The notes under the pieces are model-generated. The model was given only the letters and a program-made list of their open reading frames with translations, did not search any database and was not told the DNA's origin. Below are positions 47,797 to 60,446 of a stretch of DNA of 64,000 nt, one piece after another. Where the stretch lies: contig CM057831.1 in NCBI GenBank assembly GCA_030068075.1, positions 12,567,370 to 12,631,369 of the forward strand. The letters run 5' to 3'. Origin of the DNA: Paguma larvata. Lineage: Eukaryota > Chordata > Mammalia > Carnivora > Viverridae. Position 1 is the stretch's first letter. Each line of letters begins with the position of its first letter. The position numbers were made by a program, and so were the translations under genes.

Positions 47797-49395
47797 GTAA
47801 AATGCCATTTTTCCAAAGACTATTGAGAGTAAAATGAAGTTCAGAATAATACAGCTTCAGCTGTATGACTACCTGAAACAGCCAGGAGTTACTGTTTGGT
47901 CTGTTCAGGACTCCTTCCTCCGCAGGGATATACTACAAAACCCGTGCTTTCAGGAGGAATGCACGCATTTTCAGCAATCAGCATTATGGATTCCTCTATG
48001 GAATCGTCACTGTAGAGTGTGTTTGATAAAAAATAATCATGAGAATAGAAATAGTTATTATATCATAATTGGAGATTCCAGGCAGACCAAGGACTTAGTA
48101 TTAAAATGAATCATAAGTATGAACAGTAGTAACTCATGAAATCAAAGCTATAACAACTACAGATTTCTGTAGTTATTTAAAAATTCAGGTGTGATTGTGG
48201 TAAACTGGAGAGTTAGATAAAATCCAACTTCAAAAATTAATGATCATCCAATTTTAGAGTAAGCAAAAGAACAGAGATCCCTTTTTCTTCAGTCAAAAGT
48301 GTTCTGAGCTTAGAGTCTTTTAAGTAACAATGTTTCCTAAAGTTTTCATCCTAGTCGACTTCTGATTCTTAAATTCTTAATTTTATACATAAAATTTAAA
48401 ACTTAAAGGAGATTGAACTCCTTTTGTAAAATATGGTCTTTTGCTTTCCTTTCTAAATTCACTCAGTATTTAATTTATAAAAAATGCTTGGTAATTTTGC
48501 TTTTGTCATTTGAAATTGATTTGTGTCCTTTGTGCTTACACTGTTTTACTCAGTTGTATGTCCCTGTGACGAAAGATAAAGCAAATAAGTGCTAAGATCT
48601 TAGATACATAAATAAGATGTATCTTTTTAGATGTTTGTGTTTATAAATACAATTTTTAATCTTTAAAAGTATATTTTTTGTGTCTAACTCATGTTTCATG
48701 CCCTTAGTACAAACTGTTATTTTGAAAAAAATATTGTAAGATATTATCCAGAAAGGGGAGAATAGGAAGTGAATAGCTAAAAATTTACTTGCATCTTGAG
48801 TAGTAAGTAAAAAATGAAGTCCCGATCATCGATTTAGGCTTTGTGGGGGGGTATAACTTCTGGATTTCTATTAAAAGGTAATTATTTCTGACACCTAATT
48901 TTGACATCATAAGGCTCAGAGGCTTTTATTTATTTATATGATTAGTTATTGTCTTGCTAATGGGTTTCTGCCCGAGTGCACATAAATAGTGTAGTCTTGT
49001 TAGAATGACTTACGCGGTATTGTTTATCTGTGATGTGCCCATCTCCAAAGACGGATTTAGCCAAGTGGTGTGATGCGTCCAGATGAGATTATTACAGCTT
49101 TTAGTGCTTTGTCACGTCTACAATTGTCAGATGAGATATTTTGTAGACTATTCATGTGTTGTTTTGTTTGAACATATTTTTATTGCACTGTCTTTTCTTC
49201 GATAAATCTTTAAAATATGTCATTACCTGTGCTGTTCGTGACTGTTCTGAGTGCTATCACCTGTGATGTTCATACTTTGTGTTTGCACGATTTAACTTGA
49301 TCATGATTCATTCTTTTTTCCCCCCATGAATTTTTCCCCTTACATTGGTCTCCATATTTTCTATATCTCTCTCCTTTTCTCCCGCTCTTGTGCAG
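47797..49395 (+). other. ARHGEF12: ARHGEF12 intron 3 (1,599 nt)
   Basis: The intron runs GTAAAA...TGCAG. I recognise no repeat in it. Its last 80 nt are strongly pyrimidine-rich. A 91-codon open frame at 47834-48109 has no recognisable similarity and is treated as chance. Confidence 0.9.
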
Positions 49396-49452
49396 ATAGC
49401 TCCTCCAAGAAGACAAAGTCTAGTTCAGAGGAGAGTAGATCCGAGATATATG
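49396..49452 (+). CDS. ARHGEF12: ARHGEF12 coding exon 4, Ser/Lys-rich and frame-neutral
   Basis: The 57-nt exon encodes Asp48 (last two bases), SSSKKTKSSSEESRSEIY, and the first base of Gly67. The product is a low-complexity Ser/Lys/Glu linker directly in front of the PDZ domain, with several possible phosphorylation sites by composition. The acceptor is strong: a long pyrimidine stretch over 49322-49390 and TGTGCAG. The donor is ATG|GTAAGC. Entry and exit phases are both 1 and the length is exactly 19 codons, so inclusion or skipping would switch a 19-residue linker without disturbing the rest of the protein. I recall a human isoform shorter by 19 residues that lacks an in-frame 5' exon, which this exon would explain; that link is inferred. 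Confidence 0.94.
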
Positions 49453-51869
49453 GTAAGCTAATGTAGCCAATTCAGCCTTGCACCTTTGGAGCTTGCTTCA
49501 TGCTGTTTCCTTTTTTTTTTTTTTTAAATAACTGCAGCCTTCCTTGTGTCTGCTCTGCATGGCATGACCTACTGCAGGGAAAGGGAGCCGGGGTTTTAAT
49601 GTGGCTGCACCTGGGAAGCTTAAGGTTGCTAGAAACTAACATTGTAGAGTCAGGGCAGGCCACGTGACCCATCTCTCCTCCATCCTGTGGATGATGGGAA
49701 AGTGATGACGTCGGACCCGTTTGAGTCGGCCTCCTCCGTGTCACATGGATGGGCTTGGAACTCTTCACATCTTCTTCCCATGTCCCATTTGCCAAGACTG
49801 GCTCGCGTAGAATTTCATGGCACCAGCCTTTCCCTCTAGTATAGCACTGGTGTGACTCAGAGGCAGTTCTTTGGACTTTTTATTTGATTTTTTTGTTTGT
49901 TTCTTTTTAATTGCCTTCATTATCCGAAAATGCTGTTCGTGTATGATTTATCCACAACAGCAAAAATGCCATAAGTATTTTATTTCTGTGGCTTGAAGAA
50001 TTCGTTTACACCTTTTATGAGTTTTCCCGAAGCTTATTCTGGATGGGAAAATTTCAGAACGGCACCTTTTAAAGATAATTTTCACAAAGAGCAGGTTTGA
50101 TCCAACTGGTTAGCTTTTTGCAACAGAAGATTGAAACACTAATATTTCTAGACTGTGTCTTGTCTTCCAGAGATGATATAAACCATGTTTGTCAAGTTCA
50201 TCCATGTTTTTCCCTTTCCTCTGCAGTTTTACCTGCCGTCCTCTTCCCTTGTTTTGTGTTTTGAGAAAAGCGAATAGGAGAAGCACTGCTTGGAGCCAAG
50301 GCTTGTAAAATAACTGAAAGACTAATAGTTACTTCTTTTTGAGAAGATTCCAAATTTGGCCTCAAAGGAAAACCAGGACTTCTCTAAAAGAGCAGAATTC
50401 TATCAAAGAGAAGTTCCCCCAGATGTAGGGGTTTCCTAGCTTGACATACATGAAAGGAAACAAATATATGCGAGTGCCCCTCCCCCCTTTACGACAGTTT
50501 ATAATTTGGATTTCCTGACCCTTGAGCCCATCGTGTCACATACTTTCTAATATTATGAGGCCTCGGTGTTTGGTTATAAACCAGTTGATGCTTCTGTGTG
50601 AGATAAATAAATATGGTTCTTTGCTTTGGGTTTTATGACCAGTGCCTTTTCGTGTAGTTAAACCTTGTACAGTAGTTCAAGACGAAATGTGTACCATGCT
50701 GCATGGCATGGCAGGTTTGTGTTTTTCCTTCCTTCCAAAGTATTTGGCCCCTCGTAAGTAAGCAGTAGCTTCCGAATGTCTCGAGACTCTGTCTTTCAGT
50801 TCTGTGTAAAGAGCTTCCCGTGGTCGATCCTCTCCTTGGGGTTGTGAACACCATCTTTCCGGCTCCCTTCTTTTCCAGTAGCCTTTGCAGTGTTGTGTTT
50901 CACCTCCCCCACCATTTCCTAGATCTGTGGTATGTGTGCAAACGCTTGCTGTTTGCTTTGGATGCTAATATTCCAGTGATAGGAATATTAACACCAGCTC
51001 AGACATGCCATTCGCTTGTTGGTAATAGAAACATTTTAAGTGGTAATGGGGAAATAAGGTGTGGCTTCTTTGTATGCTTGTTTCTTGAAAACCCTCGAAA
51101 TACCTTTTCTGAAAGGAACTGAACCGTGAGGCCTTACAAAGCGCTTATAAAAGGGATGAGGTATTCAGAGCAGAGTTAGCACGCTGACTTAAATCTCTGA
51201 CGTTACAGACATATTGTCACCTGTGTGAATGGACTCCTTCCGACTTTGTGCAGTTAGCACAAATGGAAAAGAATCTCTAAGGACTCCAGAAAAGCTTGGA
51301 AATACTGAAATGTGATTGAGTAGAATCATACCAACTTCTGACATTGCTCTAGGGTAGGGTCTCTTAATAAGCCCACTTCTAACTTTTGAGATTATCTATT
51401 GTCTTGGGGCAAAATTCATTAGCTCAATACCTAGACCAATGCTGGTTCTTCACTTACAGATTATTTATTTTGAACTCTCTTAGCTATTTTTAGAGCTATT
51501 TTGTGAGATATATTTACTTTGCTCGTTTTAAAAGGAAACCAAGTGTTTGTTTTGTGTGGACTTCTTATGTTAGGTTTCTGCCTGCTGCCGTGGGTCAGTG
51601 TTTACTCCATTTCTCCTTATTTTTCCTTCTGCACTTTTTTGGAGCCTGTTGATCTTGTGCAGATTGTGTTCTGATCTGCAGTTTTAATTATATTTAATTT
51701 TCTCTTCTCACTACTATCGTAATGGAGAAATTTTGTGGATTTTTGTGGGATATGAGAGAGTTAGCAAGGGAATTTTGAGTTTACAGCTTCTTCCTACCTT
51801 CTGTCTTGGTTTCAGGAAGAGATTCTAGCTGATAGTATTATGTACAAGAAATTAAATCTTGTCTTTTTG
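49453..51869. other. unique sequence at the start of intron 4
   Basis: No repeat or exon candidate was recognised. Confidence 0.5.
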
Positions 51870-52255
51870 AAGCTGTCTTAATCTGCTGGGGCTACTGTAA
51901 CAAAATTCTAGAGACTTGGCTTAAATAACAGAAATGTGTTTTCTTGAAGTTTTGGAGGTTTGAAGTATGAGACCAGGGTGCCAGATTCTGCTGAGCGCCC
52001 TTTCTCGGCTTGCAGGTGGCACCTTTTCGCTTCGTGCTCACATGGCTCTTCTTTGGTGTGAGCTCCTGTAGACAGAGAGCAGTATCTCTGGTGTCTCTTC
52101 TTCGAGGGACACCAGTCTCATCATGAGGGCCCCACTCTCTTGACCTCATCTCATTCTAATTACCTCCCAAAGGCCCCATCTCCAAATACCATTACATGAG
52201 GGGTTAGGGCTCAGCATATGAATTTTTGGGGGGACACAAACAGCAGTCCGTAACA
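51870..52255. repeat. unnamed old mammalian repeat
   Basis: The piece follows a common repeat text (CTGGGGCTACTGTAACAAAA, ACAGAAATGTG, ACCTCCCAAAGGCCCCATCT, GAATTTTTGGGGGGACAC). I recognise the family by sight but cannot assign its name safely. The fragment at 33331-33650 ends similarly. Confidence 0.6.
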
Positions 52256-52806
52256 GAGGCAAACTGTTAGTACTTGAACGGTCCTGGTTGGATACTTCAG
52301 ATACTTCTTTTTAAAAAATTCTTATTTTTTTAATTCAGCCTTCTCAGATTTATAAATATAAAAGTCCTTGGTTCGACTCGTACTCTCCCCAAGTGATTAT
52401 TCTTTCTGCTTTCTTCTTCAGCCTTGCAGAGAGCATTCTACACCATGAATCTTCTGTGTCCTCATAAGTCATTCACTTCTTAACCTCTTGAAATCTGACC
52501 TCTGAACACATACTATCTGGAAGGTGAAGCAGAAGATCCTACCTAAAAAAAATCAGTAAACTTTTTCTCCGTTCTTACCGTCCTCTGAACAATTTGGCAA
52601 TGCTGATGCCCTTTTTTTCATTTCCATGATATTGCATTAATCTGGTCCTTTTCTGTTTGCAATTGTTTTAACTTTTCTTTACTTGATTGTTTTTTCCCTC
52701 TTATAATTGTAAGCATGGTCCACTTTTCTGTCCTTGATCTTTTCTCCTGTTTCCAGTCTTCTATTTTTAACCATTTCCTGAATACTTTCACTCCAACCAT
52801 CCTTCA

Positions 52807-53015
52807 TTTTTTTTAATGTTTATTTATTTTTGAGAAAGACACACAGAGTGCCTCAGGGAAGGGGCAGAGAGAGAGGGAGACGCAGAATCTGAGTCAGGCT
52901 CCAGGCTCTCAGCTGTCAGCACAGAGCTCGGTGCAGGGATGGAACCCACGGATCGTGAAATCGTGACCTGAGCTGAAGTCGGCCGCTTAACCAACTGAGC
53001 GACCCAGGCGCCCCT
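52807..53015 (-). mobile_element. felid CanSINE
   Basis: The insertion is complete, with the perfect 12-bp target AACCATCCTTCA at 52795-52806 and 53016-53027. Confidence 0.96.
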
Positions 53016-53589
53016 AACCATCCTTCAAATTCAGAATGGCCAATGTAGAATTCATCATTGTTCCCAGTGGCCAGAGATCAGACTTTCTTTTGATTTCCCT
53101 GATTCTTTTCATGGCACTGCTGTTCTTCCATTCACCTAGTCTCATTTTCTTGAAGTTACCTTTGACCTCTCTCTTTCCCCTGTCCTCAGTCATCCACTGT
53201 TTGCCGGGTCCCGTTGTTTCTGCCCTCACATTATTTTTCATCTCTCACTCTTTAGTTCTGTCGCCCCCACTTTCTTCAGTTTTCCATCACAACATAAGAC
53301 TATTTTCATAGACTCCTAACTTTCTTTCACATTGATTCTTCCTTTTCTCCATTCTACTCTTTCTGTTAGTACTACTAAAGTAAGGACTCGGTCATTCGCT
53401 CCCTTACTAGGAGAGTACAAAGAGTTAAGATATGCTGTAGTTTGTTTCCAGTTTATCATTCTGCCCTAATCTACTGCTGTTAACTTTAACTTCTGCTACC
53501 ACTCACCTAGAGATACCAGCCTCTCCTCCAAATTTTCACTTGCCAAACATGGCTTGGCATTCTGTTTTTGCTTCTGCCATTCCCATTGT

Positions 53590-53815
53590 GTTCAATGGTT
53601 TACCTCCTGTAACTCTCCGTCCTACAAGGTGCAATTCAAATACTGCCTCCAACATAGGGCTTTCCTAGGTCTATCCTGCTCCTCTGTGGTCTGACCTTGG
53701 ACGTCCTGCTTCATATCTAGTTATTTGGATTTATCTTCGTCTGTGCATCTCCCACAATGCCTGACACAGTGGAGGCACACACCGAGTGAGTTTTGAATGA
53801 GTGATTATTGATATT
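53590..53815 (+). repeat. L2-like 3' end remnant
   Basis: TACAAGGTGCAATTCAAATA and CACAATGCCTGACACAGTGG resemble the L2 3' region at low similarity. Confidence 0.45.
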
Positions 53816-55853
53816 GGAATAAAGTATTTTAGTAAAGAGAATGGATAGAATAAAACGTTAGCTCACTCTGATTGGCTCTTCTCCTCGGAAAAAATTTTAA
53901 GGTAGAAGAAAATGTAACTTAGAAAAGAGACTCGTTGCTGGTAATAGTCTAAAATAATGAAATCAGCATACTTGGAAGTTAAGGCTTCCTCTTGCTGGCA
54001 GCATTGTGCATTTAGAATCCAGAAGCTTCTTAATCAGAGGATTATCTGAGGTCTTCCTCATAAAACATGTATGTCTGGCAGCAGTTTAAAAATGAGCTGT
54101 TTTTATGAGGTTGCACATGGTCTTTCTCCACACCCTTCCCCGAAGCTCATTCTTAAGAGGTGAGACTTCGAGAAGTTTGGTCATGTAATAAAATCAAAGG
54201 TGAAGAAAGACTAATGTGCTTTCCCTGGAATAAATGCAGCATGGAAGGGTTCGCGTGTTGCCTTGCGTATTTAACACTCCATTTTCAGTAATTTGCTGTT
54301 TGGCACTATAGTTGTTGCCTTTTCCAGGAACGTCTTATAGTGAAATCTGAGAGAATTTTCTCCTCTTTTTCAGAGGACCTTTTCATGACTTCTTCCCCTC
54401 TCCACTCCAAAGCACTACAGAGGCTTAATTTTTTTCACTTTTCAAAATACCATCCTTGGCAATTATCTTTTAAGTAAGAAATAGTCATTTTATGTTGGTT
54501 TCAAATGCCCCACCGTTATAACAAGGAAAAGAAATGTTTTTTGTTATTAAAGAGACAATAAAACTTAGGAAAAGATAGTATATATATAAATTTTAAAGAA
54601 CATTCTTACTTCACTGATGATATGAAGTGTGATACCTGTTAGCTTCCAGGTGAAATGTCATAATCCCTAAAAAACAGAAAATAAAGATTTGTTTACAACT
54701 AGAGGAGTTATTTTACGGTAGGCAGGCAATCAAATTACTTTCATTAGAATTTAGGCAAGGCGGAAGATTAGTGTCCTTATAAAAGCATTTCTCTACTTTG
54801 CATGGTTTTGAGGACTATGATTTTCCTTTTTTTAAAAAAGTGATGAATATGATTTAAAATTTCCCATATGTAAAATACATTCAGATTTCCTTCGTGAATA
54901 TACATTGAGTACCTTTTATGTGCCAGGCGCTATGCTGAGGGATGGAGATGCAAAGAGAATAGGATCTGTGCATGCTTCCTGGGGGTTCACAGCCTAGCAC
55001 AAAAGAAGAATCTTAATACTTTTTGGTAAATACCGTAATAGAGCTATCACTCGTTTACCAGTGCTCCGTATGCCCTCAACTAGTGCAGAGCTGTGACGAC
55101 AGTCTTCATATGGCACGAAGAACAATGAGAACGAGGAAGTATTACCATGACCAAGTTTCAGGGGAGCTTCAGCCTCATCATTATTTTACTTGCTGAGCTC
55201 TCTCGGCCTCTCTTCACACGTGGTCCTTGGAGGCAGCTCCACAGTGATTTGTGACCGTATAGAAACTCACATTCACAGGTCAACACGTTGTAAGTGATTT
55301 TCACAGACAACAGGTGATTCTGCAAAACAAATGCACAAACAAACCATGAACCGTATGTGTTTATAAAAACCAGAGAAAGTAAAAATGATGGACGGTGTTT
55401 GTTGGTTGGTTTTTAATTAATGAAATTTGAAAATGGCTGTTTCGGAGTTAGGACTCCACTTTTATCTTTCCCTTCTTTTATAACGTCTAGGGCCTGTTAC
55501 CTGTACCATCCTCAGGTTCTTCGTTAGGCGTTGTCATTGTTCCTCTGTTTCTCTTTTGTCCTTTCTTGCCAAGATTTTAATTTCTTTGAGAGCAAAGACT
55601 TCTAGTAGTTTTGTATTCTTCATGACACCTACAGACTGTGATGTTAAATAACTAGTAGACAGATGTACAAAACGAATTTGCTAAAATAAGAAAGTGGGTT
55701 TTAGTTTGTCAAGAAGGACATTTCAGCGATGTAATAATTAAATCTTTGTGATTTCAGTGTTGGTGGTTGGTGATTTCAGTGTTAAGGGTGTTAGGGTAAG
55801 ATTTAGGTTAAAACAGTTTCTGGTCTACAACGAGTAGAACGTTTTTTCCGATG
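53816..55853. other. mostly unique intron sequence
   Basis: 54885-55020 (TGAGTACCTTTTATGTGCCA and on) and about 55560-55650 recall L2/MIR-class text. Nothing else was recognised. Confidence 0.45.
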
Positions 55854-56080
55854 AGGCGCCTGGGTGGCTTAGTCGGTTAAGCTCCTGACTTCGGCTCGGG
55901 TCATGATCTTGTGGTTCGTGAGTTCGAGCCCCGCGTCGGGCTCTGTGCTGACAGCTCAGAGCCTGGAGCCTGCTTTGGATTCTGTCTCTCCCTGTCTCTC
56001 TGCCCCTCCCCTGCCACACTCTGTCTCTGTCTCTCTCTCTCTCTCTCTCAAAAATAAAGAAACATTGAAAAAATTTTTTT
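55854..56080 (+). mobile_element. felid CanSINE, near consensus
   Basis: An intact B-box (GAGTTCGAGCCCCGCG), a CT tract at 56017-56049 and the tail CAAAAATAAAGAAAC are present. No clear target repeat was found. Confidence 0.93.
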
Positions 56081-56754
56081 AAAAAAGTGATCAGGCTGGA
56101 CAGTTTTGAATTGGAGAAAATAGATTTGCAGTATTCTGAGGTAATCCTACTATATTCAAATTTTAGCAGTATGTTAGGACTCTTAATATATTTGCTAAAA
56201 TGGACTGTGATGGAATTTTTTCTCTCTCATTAATGACTTCCTTTTCTGAGCTTCCATCCATCTCTAGACTCCTCAACTTTTCCAATTTTTATTAATTCAT
56301 GAACAGTTAAAAAAATTTCCTTCTGTGTCTGAACATTTGCCAGTTCCTAAGATAAGACCGTAAACAAGATGGAGCCCCTGCACTCTCGAAGCATGTAATC
56401 TAGTGAGAAGATAAAAACAAACAGGAATCCGTTGTGAGTGATGATGATACTGTAGGGCGGAACAAACGGGTGCAGGCAGGAAGGGGGTACCCTGCCCGGT
56501 CTGGATGTTTAGGAAAAGCCTACAAGAGAAGGTGATTTGTTTCTCAAGGCCTTCTTGCTGTCTCCCTTATTCTCAAGTTGCCTTCTTATGAGAAGCCCTA
56601 CTCTGTAATATTTCCCTTCTCTATTCCTTTCCCGTTCCAAACTAACTTGCTTGTTTTGTTAAAACAAAATGAAATTTAGACAAAGACATAAATGAGGATT
56701 GATCCTTTTAAGGAGTATTTGCGTTACTGATAGGAGTTTAACAGAAAAGTGTTT

Positions 56755-56960
56755 TTTTTTTTCCCAGTTCATTTAGAGAGAGAGTAAGAGAGAGTGGAGA
56801 TGGGGGTGTAGAGAGAGAGGGATAGAGAGAGAATCCCAAGCAGGCTCTGCACTGTCAGCACAGAGCCCAGCATGGGGCTTGAACTCATGAACCATGAGAT
56901 CATGACCTTAGCCGGAACCAAGAGTTGAACGCTTAATTGATTTAGCCACCCAGGCGCCCC
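56755..56960 (-). mobile_element. older CanSINE
   Basis: Target duplications TAACAGAAAAGTGTTT (56739-56754) and TAACACAAAAGTATTT (56961-56976) match at 14 of 16 positions. The middle contains GAATCCCAAGCAGG. Confidence 0.94.
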
Positions 56961-57425
56961 TAACACAAAAGTATTTATTAATTGATGGCTTAGATAGATG
57001 AATACTATATTTCTGAGCATGAAAATGCAAGGGCAATCTACCCCTAATCATAATAAAACAGTACTTAACACTTATGAGCCCTTATTTGTATTTGTCGGGC
57101 TTTAAGCTAAATGCTTAATATATATTAGATTCAAGTGCAATACAAAAACATAGCAAACTCTTAATGCCCACTGCTCCTCTCCCTCATTTTTTACAAGCAT
57201 CCTCTTCTTTATAGGGATCAGAAAAAGTCTGTTTAAGAAGCCCAGTGGCTTAGCACAGCAAACCCAACATTAGAGGCCTTTAATTCACTGATTTTCAGTT
57301 CTTGGGAGGTAGGATAGGAGAACTGAGGAACACAGATATAGTATGAGAAAAATCTGTATTCAGTGTTGCAGTTGTCTTGATTTTTATTTTAGAGTCATGG
57401 TATCTTACTTACTTTGAAATTTCAA

Positions 57426-57619
57426 GGGCACCTGGGTGGCTCAGTCAGTTAAGCGTCTGACTTCGGCTCAAGTCATGATCTCATGATTCATGAGTTCGAG
57501 CCCTGGAGTGCTGACAGCTCAGAGCCTGCTTCGAATTCTCTCTCTCCCTCTCTCTCTGCCCCTCCCCCACTTGTGCTCGGTCTCTTAAAAATAAAAATAA
57601 ACATAAAAAAATTTAAAAA
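57426..57619 (+). mobile_element. felid CanSINE with internal deletion
   Basis: About 20 bases are missing after the B-box (GTTCGAGCCCTGGAGTGCTG). The tail is AAAATAAAAATAAAC. Confidence 0.92.
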
Positions 57620-57964
57620 CAGATTTCAAATAATTATAAAGGAGATAGATCATCAAATGTTTATGTTTCTAAAAGCAGGCACGGATTTTAAAAGATTCTG
57701 ATAAAGCATTGTCCTTATTCTACTCTGATTTTTATATTGATTGTATTATGTACTAGAAATTTACAAAGAATGCTTCTTCCTTGATTTTACAGTTTTTCCC
57801 AATTACTTGAAAGATGCAACATGAAGTCAAAGATTGGATTCTGATAGGTTATCTTTCGTCTGTCCCCATTACACTTTACTGTTTTGTGGGAGTGGTGAAT
57901 TTGCTAATTCAAATACTGTTTTGTGTTTGGTAGTCTCTAGAATTGAGGGTTAACAAATTTTGAT

Positions 57965-59330
57965 GTTGGAAATCAGCTTTCTCGAGGTACAATTTATGTA
58001 AAATAAGCTGCAGTCCTTTTAAGTGTACGGTTGGATGAGTTTTGACAAAGGAATATACTCACGTAACCATTACCTTAATTAAGATACAGGACCCTCACCC
58101 CAGAAAGTTTCTGCGTGTCTCTTTGTGGTCATTCTGCCCTTCTGCCCCGTCCTGTTCCCAGGCAGCCACGGCTTTGCTTTTGTTACTCGTCTTCAGTTTT
58201 GCCTGTTCTCCATTGGAATCATATAGTATGTACTCTCTTTTGTATCTGCTTTCTTCTGCTTAGCATGATGTTTTTGTGATTCATACATGTTTGCTGCATG
58301 TGTGAATTACTTTTTTTTCCTTGCTAAGTAGTATTTTTTATAATGGATATACGACAGTATGTTTATCCATTCGTGTGTTGATGGACGTTAGAGTTGTTTC
58401 TAGCTTTTGGTTGTTATGGACAAAACTGCTATGAGTATTTGTGTACCAGTCTTTATGTGGACATGGGTTTTCATCTCTCTTGGGAGTGAGGTTGCCAGGT
58501 CATATGTCAATATACACTTACCTTTGTAAGAAATTTCGAAAATGTTTTCCACAGGGTTTGTGCCATTTTATGCTCCCACCAGCATATGCATGAGCATTTC
58601 AGTTGCTCCACACCCTTGCCAACATTTGGTATTATCAGTCTTTTTATTTTTAGCCATTTCTGATAACTGTATAGTAGTATCTCATTGTAGTCTTAATTTG
58701 CATTTTCCTCATGACTGTAGATGTTGAACACCTTTGCATGTGCTTATTGGCCATTGGGGTTTCTTTCTTTATGATGTGTTTATTTACATCTTTTATTCTT
58801 TTTCTTTTTTATATATAATTTTAAAGTAATCTCCACACCCAACATGGGGCTTGAACTCACAACTCCAAGGTCAAGAGTCACATGCTCCACCAACTGAGCC
58901 AGCTAGGTGCCCCGAATCTTCTGTTGTTTCTGAAATGTGTCCTCTATTATTGAATTAAAGAGTTGTTGTTGTTGTTGTTGTTTAAATATAATGTAGATAC
59001 AAGTCCTTTACGAGGTATTTGTATTGTGAATATTTTCTCCCACTGTGTGGCTTGCCTTTTCATTTTATCAGTGTTTGAAAGAGCAGATATTTAAATTTCG
59101 AGTCTAATTTACAATATTTTTTCTTTGATGATTGATGCATTTTGCATCCTAAAAGATCTCTGCCTACCCTAAGGTCTTGATGATTTTCTTACGTGTTTTC
59201 TTATGAAAGGTTGAAACCTTTGTGTTTAGGTCCGTGATTCACTTTCAGTTAATTTCTCATGTAGGGCTATGAGTGAGGTTCATAGTTTGTGTTTTCTGTA
59301 CCGTGATACACTTACTTATTCAGGCTTTCT
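57965..59330 (-). mobile_element. old L1, 3' UTR and ORF2 3' part
   Basis: Antisense text runs from the 3' UTR (AGGTACAATTTATGTAAAAT) through ORF2 (TATGCTCCCACCAGCATATG, ATCTCATTGTAGTCTTAATT, TTTTCTCCCACTGTGTGG). No frame is open. A short SINE lies at 58803, and GTT units lie at 58961-58982. Confidence 0.75.
58803..58913 (-). mobile_element. old short CanSINE in L1
   Basis: Only the head region is present, ending CAACTGAGCCAGCTAGGTGCCCC reversed. It is of the same short, tailless type as the copy at 1005-1104. Confidence 0.82.
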
Positions 59331-60446
59331 TCTGTAGTAGGCTCACATACTTGTGACACTGCACGGACAACGAGACATATGTGTCATCATTAATATGCAG
59401 TCCTTAACACACCCTCTGTTTTGTGCATTAGACTTATTTAAAAAGTTATGCTCTTTGTATAAAAATCTTTATTCTGAAGACATTTTTATTTTCTATTTAT
59501 CACTATACTTGCATTATTTTACATGTTTTGTATATTGGTTTTTGGTGAAACATTTAGATTCTGCAAAGCTGAAAGTATTCAATCTCTGGCTAACACAGAG
59601 TTCAGGATCTTCAGATCTTGATCTGTGATCAAACAGCCCCGGGTGCTAATCAGGTTCTGCATCTCTGTTCCTCTGGTTGTGGCCCTCTTTCTCTCACCTT
59701 GCCGTGACTGCTTTTGTTTGCTGTCTAGCTAGAAGGAAGGCAGTTCTCCCGTAGGATCCAGGTGAGTATGTGAAAGAGATGAAGAAATTGGTTGAGCTCA
59801 CAGGTTCTTTATCTTTTTTACTTTTTTCTCCTTTCTGTTTTTTTTTTTTTTTTTTTTTTTCCTATGAGCCGGGGTCTGTCTTCTCTTTGAACTTGTTCAT
59901 TCTCCCTTTTGGGAGAAGAGCTGCCGGTACTCTTCTTTATATAGTCAGTTTCCTTTATATAGTCAGTTTTTCCAAGTGGATTTTTCTGAGAGTGAGATTG
60001 TATTTCTCTAGGGTTTACCAGGGGTGCTTCTAGCCTTGTCTCCCAAAATGTTTGATTTTCTTGGGTTTAAATACTAGTTGGAGCACCAAAAACACTGCAG
60101 TGGGGAGGATTTCATGTTACAGAGAAATAGCAGAGGTGTGAATAGGCTTTCCTTCTGCCTCCTCTCTAGTAATTCATCTTTTCCACTTTGCCATAGCTGG
60201 TTTTAATCTGGGAGCAAGTCTCCTCTCCCTCTCCAGTGAGAAACCAATATATGTGACTCTTTGTGAGTTCTTGTGTTTGTTTTGTTTATGGGGTTAGTAC
60301 TCTGATTGTTGATAAGGGTTTCACCTGCCATCTTGTGTTTCTCCAGATAGAACATAGTTCATTACAGTTCATTATTAATATGTAATAATGTCTTTTTCTC
60401 TCCATTTTCTCTTCCTTCTTTCTTTACCCTGTCGTTCTTTGCGCAG
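59331..60446. other. end of intron 4
   Basis: It holds a run of about 22 T at 59839-59860 and a 17-bp direct repeat CTTTATATAGTCAGTTT at 59935-59951 and 59953-59969. Otherwise it is unique, ending in the acceptor of exon 5. Confidence 0.6.

Larger units (their letters stand above)
49453..60446 (+). other. ARHGEF12: ARHGEF12 intron 4 (10,994 nt)
   Basis: The intron runs GTAAGC...GCGCAG. The first 2.4 kb and the parts at 53.8-55.8 and 59.35-60.4 kb look unique. The rest carries an old unnamed repeat (51.87-52.26 kb), five felid SINEs, L2-like remnants and an antisense L1 (57.96-59.33 kb). Confidence 0.9.

Noticed and set aside
47834..48109. 91-codon plus-strand frame just after exon 3
   Set aside because: It starts within intron 3 after a good GT donor and has no recognisable similarity. 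Length alone is not evidence in 64 kb of AT-rich DNA.
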